Shown here: in pieces, positions 1 through 7,570 of the stretch
How positions within the stretch are numbered: the stretch's first letter is position 1
How the letters are laid out: each line of letters begins with the position of its first letter
Source: JAFAVZ01 sp036009105
GTDB taxonomy: Bacteria > Acidobacteriota > Thermoanaerobaculia > Gp7-AA8
Assembly: GCA_036009105.1 (NCBI GenBank)
Contig: DASYMJ010000368.1
Span: 1 to 31,043 of the forward strand
Direction of reading: 5' to 3'
DNA length: 31,043 nt
Program-made: the position numbers and the translations under genes
The notes under the pieces: model-generated
Seen by the model: the letters and a program-made list of their open reading frames with translations, nothing else
Databases searched by the model: none
Told to the model about the DNA's origin: nothing

Positions 1-296
1 GCGTCTGGCGCGCGCTCACCGATGGGGCGCTCGTGGAGCAGTGGCTCGGCGCCGGCGCGACCGTGGTGGATCGCGACGAGCCGCGGCGGGTGGTCTATCG
101 CGTGGCGGGCGACGAGGCGGTCGTCACCCTCGACGCGGAGGACGATGCGACGCGCGTCTGCGTGCAGATGGATGCCGATGCGGCGGCCGAGGTGCTGCCG
201 AAGATCGAGCGGATGATCAGCGACCCGGCGGGACACGCCTGGGTCGTGACGAAGGAAAGGAGCGAGTATGGCGATCCAGGGTGGCAGACCCGATGA
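1..296 (+). CDS. AHSA1/SRPBCC-family protein, 3' part only
   Basis: The gene is cut by the left edge; its frame is open from base 3 and ends at TGA 294-296. The first visible residues (VWRALTDGALVEQWL) match the opening helix of AHSA1-like START/SRPBCC domains, usually written as VWRALTDPE..W. The rest is a short beta/alpha domain ending in a long helix (PKIERMI). This family binds hydrophobic ligands or acts as a stress or regulatory accessory; no substrate can be read from the sequence. It overlaps the next gene by 29 bases, and a third SRPBCC-like gene follows, so the three probably form one operon. The family call rests on the helix motif only, because most of the N-terminus may be missing. 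Confidence 0.6.
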   Translation, partial: VWRALTDGALVEQWLGAGATVVDRDEPRRVVYRVAGDEAVVTLDAEDDATRVCVQMDADAAAEVLPKIERMISDPAGHAWVVTKERSEYGDPGWQTR

Positions 297-774
297 GCGG
301 CGCGTGGTGGCGCACCTGATGGTGCCGCGGGGGCGGGAGGCGGTGGACTTTTACGTCCGCGCGTTCGGCGGCGAGCTGCTGTTCGCGTCCGAGATTCCCG
401 GCACCGGCCGCATCGTGCACGCGCACGTGCGCATCGGCGACTCGGTGATCATGGTCACGGAAGAGCATCTTCAGGAAGCGGGGCAGGCCTCCTCCGAGGA
501 GCGCTTCCAGGTCAAGCTCAAATCGCCCGGCACCCTCGGCGGCACGACCACCATGCTGGAGCTGTACGTCGATGACGTCGACACCGCCTTCCCGCGCGCG
601 CTGGAAGCGGGCGCAAAGCTCGTGCTCGAGCCGGCGGACATGTTCTACGGCGACCGCTACGGCATCCTGGCCGATCCGTTCGGCCACGTCTGGGCGCTGG
701 CCACGGTGAAGGAAATGTTGACGCCGGCGGAAGTGACCCGGCGGGCCATGGCGCTCTTCGCGCCGGCACATTGA
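268..774 (+). CDS. VOC family (glyoxalase/PhnB-like) protein
   Basis: 168 aa. The start ATG at 268 follows an AAGGAG-type site about 6-8 bases upstream, inside the end of the previous gene. The protein has the two beta-alpha-beta-beta-beta halves of the vicinal oxygen chelate fold. The first half has VAHLMVPRGREAVDFYVRAFGG; the second has LELYVDDVDTAF and the closing signature DPFGHVWALAT. The tail resembles PhnB-like VOC proteins. Members can be dioxygenases, lyases, antibiotic-binding proteins or proteins of unknown role; no reaction is assigned. Its position between two SRPBCC-like genes is a common association for small ligand-binding or stress cassettes. Confidence 0.85.
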   Translation: MAIQGGRPDERRVVAHLMVPRGREAVDFYVRAFGGELLFASEIPGTGRIVHAHVRIGDSVIMVTEEHLQEAGQASSEERFQVKLKSPGTLGGTTTMLELYVDDVDTAFPRALEAGAKLVLEPADMFYGDRYGILADPFGHVWALATVKEMLTPAEVTRRAMALFAPAH

Positions 775-784
775 GGAGGACGCG

Positions 785-1315
785 ATGGCGCAGATCAGCG
801 ATGAAACGGTGAAGAAGGCGACCGGCCGCGACTGGGCGGAATGGTTCCGCATTTTCGACAAGGCCGGCGCGGCGAAGCTCGATCACAGAGGCATCACGGC
901 CATCGCCGGCGAGCACGGCGCGCCGCCCTGGTGGGGACAGATGGTGACCGTGCGCTACGAACAGGAGCGCGGCCTGCGCGCGGTGCACCAGAAGATGGAC
1001 GGCTACTCGGCCAGCATCAGCAGAACCATCGCCGCCCCGGTCAAGGAAATCTACGAGGCGTGGGAAGACGGCCGCCGCCGCACGAAATGGCTGCAGGAGC
1101 CGAGGCTGACCGTGCGCAAGGCGACGCGGCACAAATCGCTGCGCATCACCTGGTCCGACGGCGCCTCGATCGTGGAGGTGAACTTCTATCCGAAAGGCGA
1201 CGAAAAGGCGCAGGTCACCGTGCAGCACTCCAAGCTGAAGGACGCCGCCGCGGTGGCGGAGAAGAAGGCGTTCTGGGGGGAGGCGTTGGGGAGGTTGAAG
1301 GCGGCGGTTGAATAG
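785..1315 (+). CDS. DUF4287-type N-terminus with SRPBCC-like C-terminus
   Basis: 176 aa. GAGGAGGA lies just before ATG 785 and overlaps the previous stop. The first ~70 residues match the DUF4287 pattern (ISDETVKKATGRDWAEWF, then LDHRGITAIAGEHG and WWGQMVTVRYEQERG). The second half has the SRPBCC/AHSA1 look: SRTIAAPVKEIYEAW, RTKWLQE, then a beta-rich region and a C-terminal helix. The role is unknown; such proteins are usually soluble ligand-binding or polyketide-cyclase-like proteins. Its stop TAG 1313-1315 is the first part of a dispersed palindromic repeat. It is the last gene of the 1-1315 cluster. Confidence 0.8.
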   Translation: MAQISDETVKKATGRDWAEWFRIFDKAGAAKLDHRGITAIAGEHGAPPWWGQMVTVRYEQERGLRAVHQKMDGYSASISRTIAAPVKEIYEAWEDGRRRTKWLQEPRLTVRKATRHKSLRITWSDGASIVEVNFYPKGDEKAQVTVQHSKLKDAAAVAEKKAFWGEALGRLKAAVE

Positions 1316-1372
1316 TTGTCGGTTGTCAGTTGTCAGTAGGAGACCGGCTGGCGACAACTGATAACCGATGAC
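1315..1372. repeat. Palindromic dispersed repeat, GTTGTCGGTT family
   Basis: The left arm 1315-1334 (GTTGTCGGTTGTCAGTTGTC) and right arm 1353-1372 (GACAACTGATAACCGATGAC) are complementary at 17 of 20 positions around an 18-base loop. A related element lies at 17507-17549. The element fills the gap between the DUF4287 gene and glk and shares its first base with the upstream stop codon. Confidence 0.85.
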
Positions 1373-1382
1373 CGACCACCAC

Positions 1383-1388
1383 TACAAT
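1383..1388 (+). promoter_or_regulatory. Candidate -10 box of a leaderless glk transcript
   Basis: TACAAT ends 7 bases before ATG 1396. The bases between are C-rich (CCCCTCC) and no Shine-Dalgarno sequence is present. This spacing places the predicted transcription start at or next to the start codon. No good -35 box is visible. Confidence 0.5.
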
Positions 1389-1395
1389 CCCCTCC

Positions 1396-2346
1396 ATGAA
1401 ACTCGTTGCGGGCGACGTCGGCGGCACCAAGACCTTGCTGCAGCTCGTCGAAGTGGCTGACACCGAGCGGCGCGTCGTGCACGAGGCGCGGTTCGAGAGC
1501 GGCAGGTACCGCACCTTCGACGACCTGCTGCGCGAGTTCGGGCCGGGGCCGCTCGATGCGGCATGCTTTGCGGTGGCCGGTCCGGTGTTCGACGGCCGGG
1601 CGGAGGTCACGAATCTGGGGTGGAAGATGGAGGCCGCGGCGTTGTCGCGCGCGTTCGGCATCCGCCGCGTGGCGCTCATCAACGACTTCTACGCGGTCGC
1701 TCTCGGCGTTCCATTGTTGGCCAGGGACGACCTCCGTTCTCTCCAGGCGGGAGAGCGGGTGAAAGGGGCGCCGATCGGCATCCTCGGCGCGGGGACGGGC
1801 CTCGGCGAGGCGGTCGTGACCTTCAACGGCGAGGTCTGGAACGTCATCCCCACCGAAGGCGGCCACGCCGACTTTGCGCCGCAGGATGAGGAGCAGGCGA
1901 AGCTCTTCCTGCACCTGCGGGAGCGGCATGGCCACGTCAGCTGGGAGCGCGTGCTCTCCGGCATGGGGCTGGTCAACATCGACAACTTCGTGCGCGGCCT
2001 CGACCGGCCGTATGACGACCGGCTGCCCGCGACCATCGTCGACCTCGCCGAGGGGGGCGACGAAAAGGCGCTCCAGACGATGGCCATCTTCGTGGATGCC
2101 TATGGTGCGGAGGCCGGCAACCTGGCGCTGCATGTGCTCGCGCGAGGCGGCGTGTTCCTGGCGGGCGGCATCGCGGCGAAGAACATTCCGCGCTTCACCG
2201 ACGGCAAGTTCATCGAGGCCTTCCGGCGCAAGGGACGCTTCTCCCCGCTCATGGAGAAGATCCCGGTGGACCTGATCACGAACCCGAAGGTTGGTTTGAT
2301 CGGGGCGGTGGAGATGGCGGTGAGAACGTTGAACGATGAAGGATGA
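1396..2346 (+). CDS. glk: Glucokinase (Glk family)
   Basis: 316 aa, the usual length for the E. coli-type (non-ROK) glucokinase. It phosphorylates glucose to glucose-6-phosphate with ATP in the cytosol. The phosphate-binding loop is GDVGGTKT near residues 7-14. Sugar-site and family motifs follow: FAVAGPV, LINDFYAVALGVP, LGAGTGLGEAVV, PTEGGHADFAP and LSGMGLVNI. The late glycine-rich GGVFLAGGIAAKN closes the ATPase fold. ATG 1396 gives the canonical N-terminus; there is no ribosome binding site, but TACAAT sits 7 bases upstream, suggesting leaderless expression. The last residues (LNDEG) and the stop are written in bases belonging to the adjoining GATGAA-type repeat. Confidence 0.93.
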   Translation: MKLVAGDVGGTKTLLQLVEVADTERRVVHEARFESGRYRTFDDLLREFGPGPLDAACFAVAGPVFDGRAEVTNLGWKMEAAALSRAFGIRRVALINDFYAVALGVPLLARDDLRSLQAGERVKGAPIGILGAGTGLGEAVVTFNGEVWNVIPTEGGHADFAPQDEEQAKLFLHLRERHGHVSWERVLSGMGLVNIDNFVRGLDRPYDDRLPATIVDLAEGGDEKALQTMAIFVDAYGAEAGNLALHVLARGGVFLAGGIAAKNIPRFTDGKFIEAFRRKGRFSPLMEKIPVDLITNPKVGLIGAVEMAVRTLNDEG

Positions 2347-2350
2347 AAGA

Positions 2351-2427
2351 CAAACGATGAACGAGGAAGGATGAACGATGAACAAAGGCGGCGGGTGGCC
2401 CGTTCATCGTTCATCCTTCATCGTTTG
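2351..2427. repeat. Long palindrome of GATGAA units
   Basis: The right arm 2402-2427 is perfectly complementary to the left arm 2351-2383, except for a 7-base bulge (CGAGGAA) in the left arm. The core GGATGAACGATGAAC at 2369-2383 pairs with 2402-2416. The loop is GC-rich. Further GATGAA units reach back to about 2333, into the 3' end of glk. Confidence 0.88.
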
Positions 2428-2429
2428 CC

Positions 2430-2452
2430 GGAATCCCGCGGCGCGGCATTCC
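2430..2452. repeat. Short near-palindrome upstream of ychF
   Basis: A 23-base near-palindrome beginning GGAATCCCGCG and ending GCGGCATTCC; the 11-base arms have one mismatched pair. It lies directly after the GATGAA palindrome, between glk and ychF. It could be the terminator stem of glk, but no T tract follows. Confidence 0.5.
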
Positions 2453-2492
2453 GTTCAGGCCCCATGCATTTCCGGGAGGGGCAAACACACAC

Positions 2493-3587
2493 ATGGGTCT
2501 TTCAGTCGGTATCGTCGGGCTGCCGAACGTGGGCAAGTCGACGATCTTCAATGCGCTCACCGCCGCCGGCGCGCAGAGCGCGAACTATCCTTTCTGCACC
2601 ATCGAGCCGAACGTCGGCATCGTGCCGGTGGTCGACGCGCGCCTGCAGAAGCTGGCCGCGCTCGCGCAGAGCAAGCAGATCGTCTTCACCGACCTCAAGG
2701 TGGTCGACATCGCCGGCCTCGTGCGCGGCGCGAGCAAGGGCGAAGGGCTGGGCAACCAGTTCCTGGCCAACATCCGGGAGACGGACGCCATCCTGCACGT
2801 GGTCCGCTGCTTCGATGATCCGAACGTCGTGCACGTGGAAGGCAGCGTCGATCCGGAGCGGGACATCGAAGTCATCGAGACCGAGCTGCTGCTGGCCGAC
2901 CTCGACGCGCTGACCAGGAAGATGGACCGCGTCGGCCGCCTGGCCCGCGTCGGGCAGAAGGACGCGGCGATCCAGGCCGAGGCGCTGAAGAAAGCGATCG
3001 ATGCCGTGGAGAAAGGGACGCCGCTGCGCGCCCTGGACTTCAGCTCCGAGGAGCGCGACTCCTTGCGCGAGCTCAACCTCATCACCCTCAAGCCGGTCCT
3101 CTATGTGGCGAACGTGGCGGAAGGCGACCTCGGTGAGGAGACGCCGCTGCTGCAGAAAGTGCGGAAGGTGGCGCAGGACAAGCGCGGCGAGACCGTCGTC
3201 ATCTGCGGCGAGCTGGAGGCGCAGATCGCGCAGCTGCCGCCCGAGGAGCGGAACGACTTCCTCAAGGAGATGGGGCTGGAGGAGCCGGGCCTCAACGCCC
3301 TCATCCGTTCCGGCTACAAGCTGCTCAACCTGGAGACATTCTTCACCGCGGGTCCGAAAGAGGCCCGCGCCTGGACCATCGAGCGCGGCTCGAAGGCGCC
3401 CCAGGCGGCGGGGAAGATCCACAGCGACTTCGAGCGCGGCTTCATCCGCGCGGAGACGATCGCGTACGACGACTACATCACCCACGGCGGCGAGCAGGGG
3501 GCGAAAGCGGCGGGACGGATGCGCAGTGAAGGAAAGGAATACGAAGTGCAGGATGGAGATGTGATTCTTTTCCGTTTCAACGTCTGA
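2493..3587 (+). CDS. ychF: Redox-regulated ATPase/GTPase YchF (Obg family)
   Basis: 364 aa, the standard YchF length. It is a cytosolic P-loop NTPase that associates with ribosomes and prefers ATP. The P-loop GLPNVGKST is at residues 9-17. Switch and Walker B regions follow (NYPFCTIEPNVG; VVDIAGLVRGASKGEGLG). The base-specificity motif reads NVAE instead of NKxD, the known reason YchF proteins accept ATP. The coiled-coil region and C-terminal TGS domain (RAWTIERGSKAPQAAGKIH to the classic ending LFRFNV) are complete. A GGGAGG site lies 13 bases before the ATG, a long spacer. The stop overlaps the next start (TGATG), implying translational coupling. Confidence 0.96.
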   Translation: MGLSVGIVGLPNVGKSTIFNALTAAGAQSANYPFCTIEPNVGIVPVVDARLQKLAALAQSKQIVFTDLKVVDIAGLVRGASKGEGLGNQFLANIRETDAILHVVRCFDDPNVVHVEGSVDPERDIEVIETELLLADLDALTRKMDRVGRLARVGQKDAAIQAEALKKAIDAVEKGTPLRALDFSSEERDSLRELNLITLKPVLYVANVAEGDLGEETPLLQKVRKVAQDKRGETVVICGELEAQIAQLPPEERNDFLKEMGLEEPGLNALIRSGYKLLNLETFFTAGPKEARAWTIERGSKAPQAAGKIHSDFERGFIRAETIAYDDYITHGGEQGAKAAGRMRSEGKEYEVQDGDVILFRFNV

Positions 3588-4384
3588 TGCACTTCACCAT
3601 CCGCTCGCGCGAAGGCCTGGCAATCCGCGGCGACGTCGACGCGCCGCTCAGTCCGCGCGCGCTCATCGTGCTCGTGCACGGCTTCAAGGGCTTCAAGGAC
3701 TGGGGCTTCTTCCCCTGGCTGGCCGAGCGGCTGTGCGACGAAGGCTACGCCGTCTGCCGCTTCAACATGTCGCGCTCGGGCATCGGTGAGAACGCCGAGA
3801 CGTTCGAGCGCCTCGACCTCTTCGCCGAGGATACGTACTCCGGGCAGCTGGCCGACCTGCGCGACGTGGTCTCCTACGCGCAAAGCGAGTTCCCCGAGCT
3901 TCCCACTTTCCTCCTCGGGCATTCGCGCGGCGGCGGCGTGGCGCTCCTCGGCGCGCGCGACGTGCCGCGGCTGGCCGGCGTCATCACCTGGAGCGCGATC
4001 GCGCGCACCGACCGGTGGGACGAGGCGGCGAAGCGCAAGTGGCGGGAGGACGGCTCCCGCGAAGAGGTCAACTCGCGGACCAGGCAGGTGATGCGGATGT
4101 CGACCGCGATCCTGGAAGACGTCGAGATGCATCGCGAGCGGCTGGACGTCCTCGCCGCGGCGCGCGGCCTCGAAGTGCCGCTGCTCGTCATCCATGGCGG
4201 GCGCGACGAGAGCGTGCCGGCAGGCGAGGGGCAGCAGATCGCGGCGCAGGGGCGGGATGTCTCGCTGGTGGTGATCGGCGCCGCGAGCCACACCTACAAC
4301 GCCATCCATCCGCTGATCCACGTGCCGTTCGAGCTCTCCCTGGCGGCGGAGATCGCGGTGCGCTTCATCGGCGCCTACGCCTGA
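3587..4384 (+). CDS. Alpha/beta hydrolase
   Basis: 265 aa. It starts within the ychF stop codon (TGATG). It has an alpha/beta-hydrolase core: oxyanion strand and HG dipeptide (VLVHGFKGFKDWG, residues 28-40), nucleophile elbow GHSRGG with Ser113, acid residue Asp207 in HGGRDESVP and His235 in ASHTYN. No signal peptide is seen, so it is probably cytosolic. The HGFKGFKDWGFFPWLAE opening resembles serine aminopeptidase/dienelactone hydrolase-like S33 proteins. The substrate is unknown. Pairing with ychF looks like an operon of convenience; no functional link is inferred. Confidence 0.88.
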   Translation: MHFTIRSREGLAIRGDVDAPLSPRALIVLVHGFKGFKDWGFFPWLAERLCDEGYAVCRFNMSRSGIGENAETFERLDLFAEDTYSGQLADLRDVVSYAQSEFPELPTFLLGHSRGGGVALLGARDVPRLAGVITWSAIARTDRWDEAAKRKWREDGSREEVNSRTRQVMRMSTAILEDVEMHRERLDVLAAARGLEVPLLVIHGGRDESVPAGEGQQIAAQGRDVSLVVIGAASHTYNAIHPLIHVPFELSLAAEIAVRFIGAYA

Positions 4385-4404
4385 GGCGTGAAAGGCCCCC
4401 CTCG

Positions 4405-4413
4405 TAGTAACAT
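4405..4413 (+). promoter_or_regulatory. Candidate promoter element of kinase module 1
   Basis: TAGTAACAT lies 33 bases before ATG 4446. A nearly identical TAGTACCAT lies 21 bases before the paralogous kinase start at 7571. The TAACAT part could be a -10 box. No convincing -35 box is seen. Confidence 0.3.
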
Positions 4414-4445
4414 CGCGCCGGTCCAATTTCAATAAAGAGGGATTC

Positions 4446-6959
4446 ATGGATCTCAGCGGGAAACGTCTGGGACACATCCGGGTCGAGCGTCTGCTCGGCG
4501 GCGGAGGGATGGGCGACGTGTACGAGGGCTTCGACGAGAAGCTCACCCGGCGCGTGGCGCTCAAGGCCCTCCATCGCGGGGAGCGGCTCGACGAGGAGGC
4601 GCGCACGCGGCTGATCCGCGAGGCGCGCACGCTGTCCCAGCTCGACCATCCGAACATCTGCCGCATCTACGACTACATCGAAGGCCCGGACGGCGACGTG
4701 CTCGTGCTGGAGCTGATCGAAGGCCACACCCTGCAGCACGCCATCGAGGCGGGGCTGACCCGGGCCGACCGGCTGCGCATCGCGCGCGACATCGCCCAGG
4801 TGCTCGTGGCGGCGCACCGCGCCGGCATCATCCACCGCGACCTCAAGCCGGAGAACGTGATGCTGACCGGCACCGGCCAGGTGAAGGTGCTCGACTTCGG
4901 CCTGGCCCGCTGGATCGAGCGCGCCTCCGGGCCGAAGCGGGCGCCGGTGCGGCTGGCCTCGGTCCGCCTGCGGGTGGAAGGTCCGCGCGAGGAGCAGTGG
5001 AACGCATTCGCCATCGACGAAACGCTGGAACTGGACGACCTGACCGGGTTGCCGATCGACTTCGACGGGCCGGCGGCGGCGACCGCGGCGGGGCTCACCG
5101 TCGGCACGCCGATGTTCATGAGTCCGGAGCAGGCCCGGGGCGAGGTGCTCACCGCGGCCAGCGACATGTACTCCTTCGGCCTGCTCCTGCAGGCGATGTT
5201 CACCGCGCGCGACCCGTATCCGGACACCGCGACCGGCCGGGAGATCATGATCAAGGCGGCGCAGGGGCAGTCGCTGCCGCTGGACGGCCTGGAGCGCGAA
5301 GTGACGGCGCTCATCACCAGCCTCAAGTCGCTCGCGCCGACCGACCGGCCGACGGCGGTCGACGCGGCCGCGCGGCTGCGCGCGATCATGGAGCGGCCCA
5401 AGCGCCGCGCGCGCCGCGCCGCCGTCGGCCTCGGCGTCGCCGTCATCGCCCTCGGCGCCGCGAAGTACACCGTCGATCTCCGCCACGAACGGGGCCTCGC
5501 GCTCGCCGCGCAGCAGCGCGCGGTGCACGCGGAAGGGGAGGCGGTGCGCCGCCGCGGTCAGGCGGAGGAGCTGGTCGGCTTCATGGTCGGCGACCTGCGC
5601 CGGAAGCTGGAAGCGGTGGGGCGGCTCGACGTGCTCGACGCCGCCGCGACCAAGGCGCTCGACTACACCGCCGCGCTGCAGCCGGAAGAGCTGTCCCAGA
5701 ACGATCTGCTGCGCACCTCCGAGGCGCTCAATCAGCTGGGCGATGTGCGCATCGCCCAGGGGCGGCTGGACGATGCGATGGGCGTCTTCGAGCGCTCCCT
5801 GAAACTGTCGGATGCCGCGGTGCGGCGGCAGCCGGGCGACCCGGCCTCGCTGCTCGCCGCCGGCACGAGCCATTTCTGGATCGGCAACGCCTTTCGCCTG
5901 CGCGGCGACAACGATCACGCCCTGCAGCACATGCTCCTCTACATGAATGCGGGCGAGCGGCTGGCGGCGATGTACCCGGACCGCGAGCAGTACCAGCTCG
6001 AGCGCGGCTACGGGCACAGCACCGTGGCGGCCATCCTGGAGGCGAAGGGGCAGTTGCGCGAGGCGCTGGGGCACTACGTGAAGACGCTGGAGCTCAAGCA
6101 GGCCCACGCCGAGGCGGCGCCGGACGATCCGGAGCGGCGCTACGACGTCAGCATCACCCTCAATCACATCGGCTACGTGCGCGAGCGCCTGGGCGACCTG
6201 CACCTGGCCCGCAACTACTACCTCGGCGAGACGGCCATCCTCACCGCGCTATGCGAGCGCGACCCGAAGCAGCGCCAGTGGAAGCAGCATCTGGCCACGA
6301 ACCACAACTACATCGGCTCGCTGGCCGAGTCGATGGGCGATGACGAGGAAAGCCTGACCCAGCGCCAGGCGGAGCGCACCATCGAGCAGGAGCTCCATCA
6401 GCTCGATCCGGCCAACGCGGACTGGGCGCGCAACCTGGCCATCACCGAGATGGGCATCGGCGACCTGCTACGCCGGCGCGGCGACACGGCGGGCGCGCTC
6501 GCTTCGCTGGACCGCTCCGAGCGGCTGCTGCGGCAGCTCCTGCTCGCGGATCCGACGCGCGTGGCGTGGCAGCGGACGCTCGGCATCGTGCGCCTCTCCC
6601 GCGCGCATGCGCTGCTCGCGGCGAAGCAGCCGGCCGCGGCGCTCTCCGTATTGAACGACGTCGACCGCCTGCTGACCGATGCGGCCCCGTACTGGCTTCG
6701 CTTCGCGGCCGAGGCGCAGCTCGTGCGCGGCGATGCGCTGCTGGCGCGGGGGCAGCCGGCCGCGGCGCGCTCGGCCTGGACGCGCGCACGGACCATCGTC
6801 GAGCCCGGCGCCCGCGCCGCGACGGCCGAGCCGCCGCTGCTCGACATCTACGCCCGCGCGCTGGTCCGTCTCGGCGATCACGCCTCGGAGCCGGTCCTGG
6901 CGCGGCTCGCCGCGATGGATTACGCCCACCGCGATCTCACCATATCCCTTCGGCAATAG
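4446..6959 (+). CDS. Membrane Ser/Thr protein kinase with TPR domain, copy 1
   Basis: 837 aa. The N-terminal kinase domain (about 1-315) has the glycine loop GGGGMGDV (18-25), Lys40 in VALK, helix-C Glu59, HRDLKPEN (130-137), DFG (150-152) and GTPMFMSPEQARGE (from 220), so all catalytic residues are present. The stretch between DFG and GTP is about 68 residues, well above what is usual for bacterial Hanks-type kinases, and contains the island EEQWNAFAID. One membrane segment follows at about 324-341. A large C-terminal TPR-like helical domain (about 390-837) should then face the periplasm. SD-like GAGGG precedes the ATG. A small unknown gene follows 30 bp downstream; a paralogous pair comes next. 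Substrates and ligand are unknown. Confidence 0.92.
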   Translation: MDLSGKRLGHIRVERLLGGGGMGDVYEGFDEKLTRRVALKALHRGERLDEEARTRLIREARTLSQLDHPNICRIYDYIEGPDGDVLVLELIEGHTLQHAIEAGLTRADRLRIARDIAQVLVAAHRAGIIHRDLKPENVMLTGTGQVKVLDFGLARWIERASGPKRAPVRLASVRLRVEGPREEQWNAFAIDETLELDDLTGLPIDFDGPAAATAAGLTVGTPMFMSPEQARGEVLTAASDMYSFGLLLQAMFTARDPYPDTATGREIMIKAAQGQSLPLDGLEREVTALITSLKSLAPTDRPTAVDAAARLRAIMERPKRRARRAAVGLGVAVIALGAAKYTVDLRHERGLALAAQQRAVHAEGEAVRRRGQAEELVGFMVGDLRRKLEAVGRLDVLDAAATKALDYTAALQPEELSQNDLLRTSEALNQLGDVRIAQGRLDDAMGVFERSLKLSDAAVRRQPGDPASLLAAGTSHFWIGNAFRLRGDNDHALQHMLLYMNAGERLAAMYPDREQYQLERGYGHSTVAAILEAKGQLREALGHYVKTLELKQAHAEAAPDDPERRYDVSITLNHIGYVRERLGDLHLARNYYLGETAILTALCERDPKQRQWKQHLATNHNYIGSLAESMGDDEESLTQRQAERTIEQELHQLDPANADWARNLAITEMGIGDLLRRRGDTAGALASLDRSERLLRQLLLADPTRVAWQRTLGIVRLSRAHALLAAKQPAAALSVLNDVDRLLTDAAPYWLRFAAEAQLVRGDALLARGQPAAARSAWTRARTIVEPGARAATAEPPLLDIYARALVRLGDHASEPVLARLAAMDYAHRDLTISLRQ

Positions 6960-6989
6960 AGGCCGCGCAAGCGGTGAAAGGAGAGGGTC

Positions 6990-7418
6990 ATGCAGCATGT
7001 GTTGGTTGTTTACGATGAGGTGAAGGAAAAGCCGGTCGCCTATCCGTTCGACGTCAATCTCTGGAGGGATGACCGCCTCCTGATGTGGGAGCTGGTCACG
7101 GAGCAGTTCGAGTGGAGCAACGAAGGCCCGGGCGGCGTGGACAAGGCCGTGCTGATGGACAGCGCGGCCTGGTTCACCGACGGGGGCACCCTGCCCCAGC
7201 CGATCGGCGCGCGCGATCTCGACCAGCCGGACCGCCGCGTCTATGCAGCGATGGGACCGGGACCGGCGGACGAGCTCCAGGTCTACGTTTACGACATGTA
7301 CGTCAGGCGGATCGGCGACACGACGAGCGAGCCCATTCGCGTGACGAAGCAGCTTCCGCCGGGTGCCGGTCCGACCATCCCGGTCGATCCCGACATCTCC
7401 AACCAGCCGCACCCGTAG
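6990..7418 (+). CDS. Small protein of kinase module 1, DPDISNQP tail
   Basis: 142 aa, unknown family. The strong site AAAGGAGAGG precedes ATG 6990, 30 bp after the kinase stop, so it is almost surely co-transcribed with it. It has no signal peptide or membrane segment. It is acidic, Trp- and Pro-rich (LWRDDRLLMWELVTEQFEW; AWFTDGGTLPQP), with beta-like segments (ELQVYVYDMYVRRI). It ends in VDPDISNQPHP. The small protein after the second kinase has an unrelated body but ends in DDPDVNNEPPGS. The shared tail and position suggest a cytosolic partner or substrate of the kinase. This is inference from context only. Confidence 0.75.
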   Translation: MQHVLVVYDEVKEKPVAYPFDVNLWRDDRLLMWELVTEQFEWSNEGPGGVDKAVLMDSAAWFTDGGTLPQPIGARDLDQPDRRVYAAMGPGPADELQVYVYDMYVRRIGDTTSEPIRVTKQLPPGAGPTIPVDPDISNQPHP

Positions 7419-7540
7419 CCGTCGCTCCATGCCGGTTGCCGGACCGTCGGTGCCATTCCACCGCCAGCCGGCAGCCGGCCGTGCATCCCGAAAGGGGAAA
7501 TCCTCATCGTGGCCCCATCCAGCCAGCCACCGCCAACCGG

Positions 7541-7549
7541 TAGTACCAT
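7541..7549 (+). promoter_or_regulatory. Candidate promoter element of kinase module 2
   Basis: TAGTACCAT lies in the 152-base gap 7419-7570, 21 bases before ATG 7571, and matches TAGTAACAT before the first kinase. Apart from this, the gap holds several CCGG-rich partial inverted repeats and no convincing gene. Confidence 0.3.
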
Positions 7550-7570
7550 ACCGCTCGTTTCCGGAATCGC

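Noticed and set aside
4365..6203. A 612-codon minus-strand frame opposite kinase 1
   Set aside because: No recognisable domains, a His/Arg/Leu-rich composition typical of antisense shadows, and it opposes a kinase with all its catalytic motifs.
7419..7570. A possible gene between kinase modules
   Set aside because: Frames in this 152-base gap are short or have no start with a ribosome site, and give low-complexity peptides. It is better read as the promoter region of kinase 2.
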